Below are positions 55,423-64,000 of a stretch of 64,000 bases of DNA, piece by piece. The notes under the pieces are model-generated. The model was not told the DNA's origin, ran no database searches, and worked only from the letters and a program-made list of their open reading frames with translations. The translations under genes were made by a program, and so were the position numbers. How positions within the stretch are numbered: position 1 is the first letter of the stretch; each line of letters opens with the position of its first letter. This DNA is from Rhabdophis nuchalis (taxonomy: Eukaryota; Chordata; Lepidosauria; Squamata; Natricidae): the NCBI GenBank assembly GCA_039707465.1, contig CM077651.1, positions 23,921,019-23,985,018 of the forward strand. The letters run 5' to 3'.

Positions 55423-56589
55423 ATTTTAGATGCAACTTTTAAACTTTTTTTTTAAAAAAAGCCCCTTTCAATGTTTAATATGCACAGGATAGCATTAATG
55501 AAAGGTCTAAACTTGCTGAAGGTGGGCAAATTATTGTATTCTATACTGTAACCCCCATTTTTGTTTTAATGAAAGGAAATAATCCCTTGTTTTATTATCT
55601 TATTAATTGCAGTAAATAGGTTCCTTCAGTGCCTCTAGTCTCATTGGGATTTAGCAGGTAAAGTACATATGTGTAGGGTCTTTATATATTGTTGTCCATC
55701 TTTAACAAGAATGCTAAAGGTGACTAATGTCATCAGTACTAAATCCTTATCAAATCCTAATTAAATGTAATTGCTTGTTGGAATTCACTATATGATGAGC
55801 ATTACCTTCTTTCCAGTAATAAAGTACACCAAACTGAATCCACAGGATCTCATTGCCAGATAATCACAAAAGTCATACCAGCATGATGGATCTATCATTA
55901 TAGTCTCACTAAAATTGCCAGTTAAAATGGGAAGGAGGCTGTATTAAAGCAGCAGTCAAGAAGAAGTACAATAAGTTTCCTTTAATTTGCCAAGAAATGG
56001 ATTCTAATGATCGTGCTTTCTATTATGGAGCCAGATTGAATGCTTTTGGACTTTCCTCTCAGTAGATCACACATAATCTTATATTTAATTGAATGATGCA
56101 CATTTTACTGAAAGTCATCCACATTAATGCTTGTTCTAAGAATAGCAATCTCTTTCATAGTTCCAGTTGCATGAAACTTTAAATAGCTGCTATTCAGAAT
56201 TAATAGTTGGTACACAGTGATATTACAGTGACACAGATACAGGAACCAACATTTAGCAGACCGAGATATCAATTGTTCCAGAACTATTCTGTTTTACAAA
56301 GGCCTAATAATGTCAAATATGAAATCAAGTATTCAGGCATCTGGTCAGTTACAATGTGATGTACTTCAGGACATCATATTTTAGCAGTGTCATGTTGTGT
56401 TTCAATTTGCACAAGCCAATATACATTGGACACGTCAATATTAAAAAAAGGTCAATTTTCCAGAACACTTGGACTTTTGTCTTTTCAGAGTTCTCCATAA
56501 AGCACAAAATAAAAATTGCATCCTGAAATAGCTGAGTTAGAATCCATTAAATCAATATGTTAATGTGGTTTAAACAGAGATTAACGGAG

Positions 56590-56860
56590 ATTAAGATTTT
56601 CTAAATTTATTAAAATTTTCATATAATAATAACAACCCAAAGGAAAAAGTAAAAAGTGCAAGGAAACAAAAAGAAAAGAAAAGTAAAGTTAAAAAACATC
56701 TACATGATTTTTATCTTCTTTTCAACAGATAATTGCATTCTTATTGCTCTCCCTGTTAAATATTTTACAAGTCCCTTTGCCATTCTATTTAGTGCATATC
56801 TTTTTTAGTCTTTAAGATTAAGACTATAATCACATTATCACAGTGGTACTTCCTGTAAAG
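56590..56860 (-). mobile_element. Possible L1-like 3' fragment
   Basis: A+T-rich sequence beginning 'ttctaaatttattaaaatttt', as in reversed L1 3' ends. Weak evidence. Confidence 0.25.
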
Positions 56861-57084
56861 TCCTGATGTAATAAACTAAAGCAACGGCTGAATACATGCA
56901 GCACACTATTTCAAACCAAACCACAACATATAACACCTGGCTCAATAGTAGTTAACTGTGAGAAGGACAGGTCCTAGTAGACAATCCCTTAAATATGAGC
57001 TAGCAGTGCCCTGCAGCGACCAAAAAAGCCAATACAGTCCTAGCTACATTAACAGAAGGATAGAATCAAGATCACATTAATGCT

Positions 57085-57778
57085 AGTACCATTTTATAAT
57101 GCCTTGTTAAGACCACTGTTGGAATATTGCATCCTGGTTTGGTTGCCATGATATATAAAGGAAGAAGAAGTTGGGACTCTAGAAAGAGTGCAGAAAAGAG
57201 AAATAAAAACATTTAGGGGACTGGACAGGAGGCTAAAACATACAAAGAATGGTTGCAGGAATTGGGTATGTCTAGTTCAGGGGTGTCCAAACTTGGGAAC
57301 TTTAAGACTTGTGGACTTCAACTTCCAGAATTCCCCAGCCAGCATAGCTGGCTGGCGAATTCTGGGAGTTGAAGTCCACAAATCTTAAAGTTCTCAAGTT
57401 TGGACACCCCTGGTCTAGTTTAATGAAAAGAGGGACCAGGGGAGACATGATAGCAGTGATATCTAATGATATCTAAGGGGCTGCCACAAAGAAGAGGGGT
57501 AAACCTATTTTCCAAAATACCTGAAGATAGAACAAGAAGCAATGGATGGAATTTAATCAAGGACAGAACCAATCTAGAACTAAAGAGAAAACTCCTGAAA
57601 GTTAGAACAATTAATCAGTGGGATGACTTTCCTCCAGAAGTTATAGGTGCTTCAACACTGCAGTTGGAGTGAATGAAGAGATTGGAAACTTTTTGTCTGA
57701 AATGGTACAAGGGGGTTGAGCAAGGGATTGGACTAGACAGAAGACCTCCAAGCTCTCTTCCAATTCTGTTATTCTGAA
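57085..57778 (+). mobile_element. CR1-L3 LINE 3' part interrupted by hAT MITE
   Basis: 'gttggaatattgcatcctgg', 'gagtgcagaaaagag', [MITE 57278-57412], 'gacatgatagcagtgatatc', 'gaacaagaagcaatggatgg' and 'attggactagacagaagacc' read as one CR1 copy across the insertion. Confidence 0.85.
57278..57412. mobile_element. Foldback hAT-type MITE in CR1
   Basis: This 135-bp palindromic element has ends CAGGGGTGTCCAAACTTGG and AAGTTTGGACACCCCTG. The perfect 8-bp duplication GTCTAGTT lies at 57270-57277 and 57413-57420. Confidence 0.95.
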
Positions 57779-58336
57779 GTTGGCCAATATCTGTTAACCA
57801 GCTGAACAATACAAGATTGTTTGGGAACAAGCATCAGATCTGAGAAGTCTCCTTTAAAACCTGGAAAGGTGTGTCAGGAAGAAAACTCTGATCAATGCAG
57901 AATTCAAGACCTGCCATAAATTACAGGCAATCTGATTGTGGGTTGAATGTGAAAGGAAGACTTCTTAATTCTAATATTAGTTCAACAGCAGAACCAAGAA
58001 GGCACTGAATTCCCCTTTGCTGGATAGGATCAAGCAAAGCTGGACAGCCATCTGTTACAAGTGCTTTAATTTGGATTTCTGCATTGAACAGAAGCCTGGA
58101 TTTGGTGGCCTTTCCCATTTTATTATTCTGTTGTTTTTGTGATGCGATAGGACAAATGCAGTTTTTATATTCTTCCTGTGAGGGCTGGAGTTGCCATGTT
58201 GAAACAAAGAACCTGGGCATTAAAGCATTAAAATATGGTGCACAGCATTAAAATATGATGCAGGTGTCCTTTGTATTTGAGTCTGACTGGCAATAAATGC
58301 ATTACCATATAATAGCAGAAAAATGTGGGAATAAAC

Positions 58337-58663
58337 CAGTGGTAGGTTGCAAGCGGTTCGCCCTGGTATGGGCATACCGGAGCCTGCCCAGAACAGTATC
58401 TGGTGTTCCGGGCAGGCTCCGGTATGCCCGCCCAAGCTCCTTACCAGTGTTTTAAGGCTTCCACGCTTCTGTGCATGCGCATGGCGTGTACAATCCCTAT
58501 GTGACACTCCGCTGAGCAGCTGGAGCATTGCAGAGGCTTGTGGAGGTGGTAAGATGCATGTATGCGCTGCGTGTGTGCACGCACATGCTGCGCACATCCA
58601 TGTGGACTCCACTGGGCCCATTCCAAATGTACTGGTTGGAATGGGATATGAAACCCACCACTG
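58337..58663. mobile_element. hAT-type MITE (CAGTGGTAGGTTGC family)
   Basis: The ends CAGTGGTAGGTTGC and GAAACCCACCACTG have a perfect 8-bp duplication GAATAAAC at 58329-58336 and 58664-58671. An internal inverted pair around 58370-58430 (CCGGAGCCTGCCC and GGGCAGGCTCCGG) is visible. Confidence 0.92.
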
Positions 58664-58710
58664 GAATAAACCCTTGGATTATTTTATACACACACACACA
58701 CACACATTTA

Positions 58711-58870
58711 TGTTAGGTTTTGAGCTGATAAATAAATAAACAAGGGAGACTAGGATAGATCTATTTCGAGCTATTTAGCTCTCATCAGCTAGCCATACCC
58801 TTACTGGGATTCAAACCAGGGAAGTATTACATGTGAGGCAGTTGTAATTGCCACTAGACCACTGGTTCTA
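58711..58870 (-). mobile_element. tRNA-derived SINE-like element
   Basis: On the minus strand 'ccagtggtctagtggcaatt' looks like an A box (TGGTCTAGTGG), and GGTTTGAATCC at 58813-58823 is a B box with one change. They are followed by 'ggtatggctagctgatgag'. The 87-bp tail part (58711-58797) recurs at 59040-59126. Confidence 0.55.
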
Positions 58871-58909
58871 TCCTGATCAGCTGAGACAGGGGAATAAGTA
58901 TATGCTTTT

Positions 58910-59275
58910 GTCACAACACCCTGGTAAGCCCCAATTAAGGGAGGAAGCATACTGCTTTTCTTTTCTGTCTTTCGGCTCATCACCAGAGACCATCCAGACA
59001 GAAAGCTATTCGTTTCGTTGTGTCTTTTGTTTACATGTGTGTTAGGTTTTGAGCTGATAAATAAATAAACAAGGGAAACTAGGATAGATCTATTTCGAGC
59101 TATTTAGCTCTCATCAGCTAGCCATAACACTCTCAAAACCTAACACATATGTAAACAAAGGACACAACAAATCTAATAGCTTTCTGCTTGGATGGTCTCT
59201 GGTGATGAGCCAAAAGACAGAAAAGGAAAGCAGTATGCTTCCTCCCTTAATTGGGGCTTACCAGGATGTTGTGAC
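58910..59275. repeat. Long inverted repeat, 144-bp arms
   Basis: 58910-59053 and 59132-59275 are reverse complements over 144 bp with about 85-90% match by eye ('caattaagggaggaagcat' against 'atgcttcctcccttaattg'). The spacer is 78 bp. The spacer plus adjoining arm bases duplicates 58711-58797 in direct orientation (59040-59126). Confidence 0.9.
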
Positions 59276-59289
59276 ACACACACTCACAC

Positions 59290-59290
<1 letters not shown>

Positions 59291-59384
<94 letters not shown>
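59291..59384 (+). repeat. (AG)n microsatellite
   Basis: About 45 near-perfect AG units, directly next to the inverted repeat. Confidence 0.97.
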
Positions 59385-59387
<3 letters not shown>

Positions 59388-59399
59388 TATCTGACTGGA

Positions 59400-59480
59400 C
59401 AGGGGTCTCCAGCCTTGGCAACTTTAAGACTTATGGACTTCAACCCCCAAAGTTCCCCAACCAGCAATCTGCTAGAATGT
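59400..59480. mobile_element. Half of a foldback hAT MITE
   Basis: CAGGGGTCTCCAGCC followed by 'ggcaactttaagac' and 'tggacttcaacccccaa' matches one arm of the family at 57278; the second arm is missing. Confidence 0.6.
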
Positions 59481-59867
59481 AGTACCTGATCTCTTGTTAT
59501 AAGGACTTTTTGTATCTGCAACAAAAGCAACCCATCTGTCTTTGCTTGATCCCAAATATTTGTTGAGTTTCTAGGCACATGTACTAATATGCCCCTAGGG
59601 AGGCTATGGCTGCATTCATATTCACAGAAGAACGTGCAAATCAGACTATAGGATGAAATCACACGTGCCAAACGTTTTCCCATCCATTGACTATAGATCA
59701 GCTTGCTAACAGCTTGCTCCAGCAGCAGAACCACATAGTAACCCAGGTGATGAACCAACTTATTCCAGAAATTGCATAGAAATTATCTCTAATGGGGATT
59801 CCTCTATCCTTTTGCCTAGAACCCAACAATCAGAACAGCAACAGCATTTTGTTGATGAACATCAGTC

Positions 59868-60163
59868 CAATCAGAATAGAGATGGAAGAGATCTTAAAGG
59901 TCTTCTAGTCCAATCTCTTCCTCAAGTAGGAGACCCTGTACCACTTCAGACAGATGGCTGTCCAGTCTTTTCTGAAAGACCTTCAGTGATGAAGCACCTA
60001 CAACTTCTGAACGAAAGCTATTCCATTGGTTAATTGTTCTCATTGTTAGGAGGTTTCTCCTTAGTTCTAGGTTGCTTCTCTCCTTGATTAGTTTCCATCC
60101 ATTGTTTCTTATCTTGTCTTTGTGCTTTGGAGAATAAGTTGACTCCCTCTTCTTTGTGGCAAG
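59868..60163 (-). mobile_element. CR1-L3 3' end
   Basis: Minus orientation, from 'aatcagaatagagatggaag' to 'gttgactccctcttctttg'. About 296 bp, 5' truncated. Confidence 0.85.
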
Positions 60164-60608
60164 CTTATCCAACAAATACAACCAGAATCCTAACAAATCC
60201 ACTCCCTTCATTATTTAATGTGACTAATGCATCTTTCAAACTTTGCCATGGATTGATTGTGGTTGAGTTACTGGACTCATTTTATATGATTGGCAAGGGC
60301 TACTTCTGAGAATCCCATCACACGGGTGAAAAACAAGTGCTTGTAAGTTCTATGTTCAGAATTATTTTGCCAATTTGAAGTTGTTTGTTCAATGTAGGTT
60401 GGAATAAAAGAGTTTTGAATGAATAGTTTAAAGAGGGGGATCTTAGATGAAATACAGAATTAGCTCATTCATGGTGGCTTCAAGGCTAATATAGCAGCTT
60501 GGACCTAGCAGATCTTTACTTTCTGTCTGGAAGAAGCTGTACCAAGCCACAAAAGGTCAATATATATATATTATTTTGGAATGCCTATCAAGATGTCTTT
60601 TATTCTGA

Positions 60609-60611
<3 letters not shown>

Positions 60612-60655
<44 letters not shown>

Positions 60656-61176
60656 AGGGAGGGAGAGGGAGAGAGGGAGAGAGAGAGAGGGATAGGGAGA
60701 GAGAGAGAGAGGGGAGAGGAAGGGGGAGGGGGAGGGAGGGGGAGAGAGAGAGAGGGAGAGGGAGGGAGAGGGAGAGAGGGAGAGGGAGGGAGAGGGAGGG
60801 GAGGGAGGGAGAGGGAGAGGGAGAGGGAGAGAGGGAGAGGGAGGGAGAGGGAGAGAGGGAGAGGGAGAGGAAGGGGGAGGGAGGGAGAGAGAGAGAGGGA
60901 GAGGGAGGGAGAGGGGGAGGGAGGGAGGGGAGGGAGAGAGAGAGAGGGAGGGAGAGGGGGAGAGGGAGAGGGAGGGAGAGAGGGAGAGGGAGAGGGAGGG
61001 AGAGGGAGAGAGGGAGAAGAAGGGGGAGGGGGAGGGAGGGGGAGAGAGAGAGGGAGGGAGAGGGAGAGAGGGAGAGGGAGGGAGGGAGAGGGAGAGGGAG
61101 AGAGGGAGGGAGGGAGAGGGAGGGAGGGAGAGGAAGGGGGAGGGAGAGGAAGGGGGAGAGAGGGAGAGAGAGAGAG
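60612..61176 (+). repeat. Purine-only (GA/GGGA)n tract, about 565 bp
   Basis: The plus strand has no pyrimidine from about 60613 to 61176 except a single T near 60691 (GGGATAGGG). Blocks of GAGAGA, GGGAGA and GGAAGGGGGAGGG recur in a higher-order pattern. Open frames of 190-290 codons on both strands are artefacts. Confidence 0.95.
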
Positions 61177-61504
61177 TGTGTCATACTTGTGGACCTTTTG
61201 CAAGCAGATGTCCTAAATTGTACAGATTGTCTACATGATTTAGTTCAGGGCTCAGGGACAGGAATGTTAAACAATTTAGCAAAGGCCAGACATTATTCAC
61301 AGCTGCAGCATTGGTTGACTTTTTTTTTTTTTTTTACCAGCAGCATTTTCAACCTCACAGACACCTGAGATACTAGAACAATTGGTTAAACCATTTAAAA
61401 GTTTTTTAAAAACCCCTTGTGATTAGTTTTTTTAATAGATATTTGTAGTCACAAAATCAATTTGATGGGCAGATACTAGGAAATGAGTTGGATAAAGAAA
61501 TACA

Positions 61505-61800
61505 GCCAGGGGTGGGCTAATGGGGGTTCACAGCGGTTCGGGAGAACCTCTAGCTAAGATTCTGTGCAGTTTGGAGAGAACCCCCAAATCCCACTCCTGG
61601 CTGGCCCTGCCCACCCCTCCCCTCCCCTCCCCTCCCGGAAGTCCCCACGCAGCCTGTTTTGGATGCAGGTAAGTGCAGGGTGCACCGTGCATGTGGAGGC
61701 TCAGGGAGGGTGAAAAATGGGCCTACCGGAAGTTTGGGAAGGCTGGAAACAGGCCCGTTTCCAGCCCTTCAGAGGGCCTCTGGAGCCTACCTTGTCCTAA
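61505..61800. mobile_element. hAT-type fragment (GGTGGGCTTC family)
   Basis: The left end CAGGGGTGGGCTAATGG and 'gagagaacccccaaatccc' match the copies at 49255 and 36817. The right end is missing. Confidence 0.55.
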
Positions 61801-61971
61801 CTTCTATAGTAAGAGTTCCAATGGACTTCAAATTACAACTTACAAAACTAATATTTAAAATTTATTCCGCTCCATGACATTTGGATAGAAAAGGACTGTC
61901 AAAGCCAGCATTTTATTGGAGATGTAATAAGGACAATAGCATAAAACATATGCTTTTAGAATTACCTATAG

Positions 61972-62521
61972 CCAGGATGGCGAACCTATGGCACGGGTGC
62001 CAAAGGTGGCACGTGAAGCCATTTCTGAGGGCACGCAAGGCGTTGCCCTGTTAGCTCCAGCGTGCATGAGCGTGCTGGCCAGCAGATTTTCAGTCTTGAT
62101 TTTCAGCCATTTTTTGCCCTCCTGAAGCCTCCAGAAGGAGAAAAATGGCCCAATGGGCAACCTGGAAGTCCATTCCTGAACTTCCGGTTTGTGTGTTGGG
62201 CCTTTTTTCACCCTCCCCAGGCTCCTTAAAAGCTTCTGGAGCCTTGGGAGGGTGAAAAATGGACCTACCGGGCCCATTTACTGAGCCCACCGGAAGTCAG
62301 AAAATGGGCTGTTTACTGCCACTGGGGAAGGCCATTTTTGCCCTCCCCAGGCTCCAAAAAAGTTCTGTGTACATGTGCTGGACAGCAGGGGTATCACACA
62401 TGTATTCTCAGGGAGCACGGCATGGGAGGCATTAAATTATGGGGGTGGGCACACGAGCATGCACAATAGCGCGAACGTGTGTACTTTAGGCACCCAAGGC
62501 AAAAAAGGTTCGCTATCACTG
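61972..62521. mobile_element. hAT-type MITE (GATGGCGAACC family), longest copy
   Basis: It runs from CCAGGATGGCGAACC to GGTTCGCTATCACTG, with flanks ACCTATAG and ACCTATAC (7 of 8). Its 550 bp are nearly twice the length of the other copies. Confidence 0.88.
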
Positions 62522-62532
62522 ACCTATACTTA

Positions 62533-62990
62533 TGATGTTTATTTATTTATTTTATTCAAATTTATACCCCGCACCTTCTCCAAAAAAGGACCCAGGCGGC
62601 ACACAGGAAGTTTAAAAAACAATACAAATATAACAAAAATTTAAAAATTTAAAAAAAGCTATTATATCCATGTCCTGTGCTAAAATCGTATAAAATCCCC
62701 CAAATTAAAATCTATCTAAAACAGTCAAAACTGTAGGTTATGCTAGTACGGCTTGTTGGAAAAGGTGAGTTTTAAGACGCTGACGGAAGAGGCGGAGGTC
62801 TGAGATGGTGCGTAGTTCTGGGGGCAAATTGTTCCAGAGGGTAGGGCCCGCCACAGAGAAGGCCCTTCCCCTGGGTGTCGCCAACCGGCATTGCCTGGCC
62901 GACGGCACCCTGAGAAGGCCCTCTCTGTGGGAGCGGATCGGTCGAAGGGATGTATGGGGCAGAAGATGGTCTCGCATATAACTAGGCCCC
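62533..62990 (-). mobile_element. L2-like LINE 3' end
   Basis: The minus strand encodes PSYMRDHLLPHTSLRPIRSH and AFSVAGPTLWNNLPPELRT, ending LFQQAVLA (62738-63013 frame). The 3' UTR and a (TAAA)n tail lie at the left. Same family as 50279-51325. Confidence 0.85.
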
Positions 62991-63020
62991 GAGTACATTG
63001 TACAACTGTACAATGTAAAT

Positions 63021-63154
63021 CAGGGTGTCAAACTGGCGGACCTCAGGCCAGATGCATCACGCGCAGGCCACGCCCACCCTAGCTCCGCAAAGGCAAAAAA
63101 CCATTGCAATACATCACGTGATGTCATGTGACGTGATCAATTTTGATACCCCTG
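63021..63154. mobile_element. hAT-type MITE (GTCAAACTG family)
   Basis: The ends CAGGGTGTCAAACTGG and TTTTGATACCCCTG have a perfect 8-bp duplication ATGTAAAT at 63013-63020 and 63155-63162. Confidence 0.92.
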
Positions 63155-63254
63155 ATGTAAATGGATTCTCCATGCCTCTTCCTACTTTTTTTAAAAAAAT
63201 CTACTTAATCCAAACTGGCTTTACTATGTTTCATGAAGGGTCTTTGATGATCTC

Positions 63255-63385
63255 TGAACTTACTTGTTTTCTTGCAGATGTTTCATTACCCAAACTAGGT
63301 AACATCATCAGTGCTAGTAAGGAATGATGTTTGCTGTCAGTGTATATTCTAGTGTTGGTGAGGGTGGCCTTAGAGATTGCTTGGT
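63255..63385. repeat. Interspersed repeat fragment
   Basis: 'gcagatgtttcattaccc' and 'ggtaacatcatcagtgcta' are part of a common squamate repeat. A short piece recurs near 28685. The family is not named. Confidence 0.45.
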
Positions 63386-63904
63386 TGGACTGTTTACTAT
63401 GTTTCACCATTTGATAGATCTGAAAATAGATCTATTTTCTCCACTTACTGCAATGCAGTATTTTGTGCCCACCTTTTAATTCTGCAATGGAAATCAATAC
63501 ATTTTAGATTGTTTATCTTTGAGGATGCTGTATGGCTTATAACACTTTTGGTATCCTTTGTCTAAATCTTAGATAAAGAGCATTTTAAATTTTTAGTTAT
63601 TCATGGTATTACAAATGCAAAAGAGAATTTTCTTCTAATGCACTATAATGCATTTTTAAATGAAAAACCTAGAATGAAAAACTGCTTTGGGGAGAAGAAA
63701 GAAATGGAAATCAGAAAAATTTAGTAATGGCTGAATATATCTGAAATGCTTCTATTCCCAGGTTGGAGTAAAGTGAAAAAAAGTTATGTAATTGTAAACT
63801 GAGAATTCAATAGTTCCCACTTAATATAAGGTATGCTCTAGCATTAAAAAAAATCTCAGTTTTAATTCATGATAGAAATAATTGTGTCATTATGGTTCAT
63901 CGCA

Positions 63905-63950
63905 ATCAGCCAGATGTTAAGACTTGATTTGGCATTTTTATCCACCTATT
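63905..63950 (-). mobile_element. R4-like LINE 3' terminus remnant
   Basis: 'cagccagatgttaagactt' and 'gatttggcatttttatcc' match the 3' ends of the R4-like copies at 5603-6284 (inverted) and 15207. Confidence 0.45.
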
Positions 63951-64000
63951 ACTATTCTGTTCACAACAATGTGAAGTCACAATTGCCAGTTCTTTAGCTT

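Larger units (their letters stand above)
41797..64000 (+). other. FGF14: FGF14 intron following exon 1B
   Basis: From the donor at 41797 to the window edge no exon 2 sequence (the FGF core beginning DPQLKG) was found on the plus strand. The repeat content is listed separately. Single-copy A+T-rich parts without recognised features are about 43800-46800, 47150-49240, 51330-52510, 53545-54120, 55430-57080 and 63400-63900. The part at about 42060-43800 is G+C-richer, with many overlapping chance frames and short C runs, and may extend the 5' regulatory domain. Confidence 0.85.

Noticed and set aside
60499..61368. Frames of 194-289 codons of Arg-Glu-Gly or Ser-Leu-Pro
   Set aside because: Pure by-product of the purine-only tract.
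41797..64000. Search for FGF14 exon 2 or an alternative first exon 1A
   Set aside because: No frame with the FGF core start or the 1A basic N-terminus was seen; these exons are presumably beyond the window.

Overview
The window is a vertebrate chromosomal segment from a squamate reptile, most likely a snake. The evidence is the repeat set: many CR1-L3-type LINE 3' ends, some with microsatellite tails; a Sauria-type tRNA SINE; an L2-like LINE family; R4/Dong-like LINE fragments; and very many short hAT-type and TA-target non-autonomous DNA transposons. Most long open frames here are repeat-derived or chance. No prokaryotic, plasmid or CRISPR features are visible.

Two genes are recognisable, arranged head to head. 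TPP2 (tripeptidyl peptidase II) runs leftwards. Coding exon 1 is at 7400-7564 and exon 2 at 822-950, both with good splice sites, and the gene continues off the left edge. A CpG-rich promoter with CCAAT boxes lies at about 7565-8060. FGF14 runs rightwards. Its alternative first exon 1B (FHF4B type) ends at 41796 with a consensus splice donor, so about 41797-64000 is the first intron of that isoform. The roughly 33 kb between them holds only repeats and anonymous single-copy DNA.

The most notable gene-level observation is that FGF14 exon 1B carries a net one-base deletion near 41680 relative to the mammalian exon as I recall it. The usual start (ATG at 41587) is out of frame with the conserved second half. 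Amino-acid changes are crowded upstream of the shift and nearly absent downstream. The conserved part is still open from an internal ATG at 41706.

Among the repeats, I could delimit 22 hAT-type elements with 8-bp target duplications, and 19 of them have TA at the centre, the Buster-type pattern. Several insertions are nested and can be ordered in time: hAT in a TA-MITE, L1 and hAT in a CR1, a tRNA SINE in a CR1, and hAT in a CR1. Other structures include a Tigger-like element filled with a (GT)n-bearing minisatellite, near-perfect hairpins, an inverted CR1 pair bracketing TPP2 exon 1, a 144-bp inverted repeat at about 59 kb, and a purine-only tract of about 565 bp. Family names for repeats are from recognition and could not be checked against a library.
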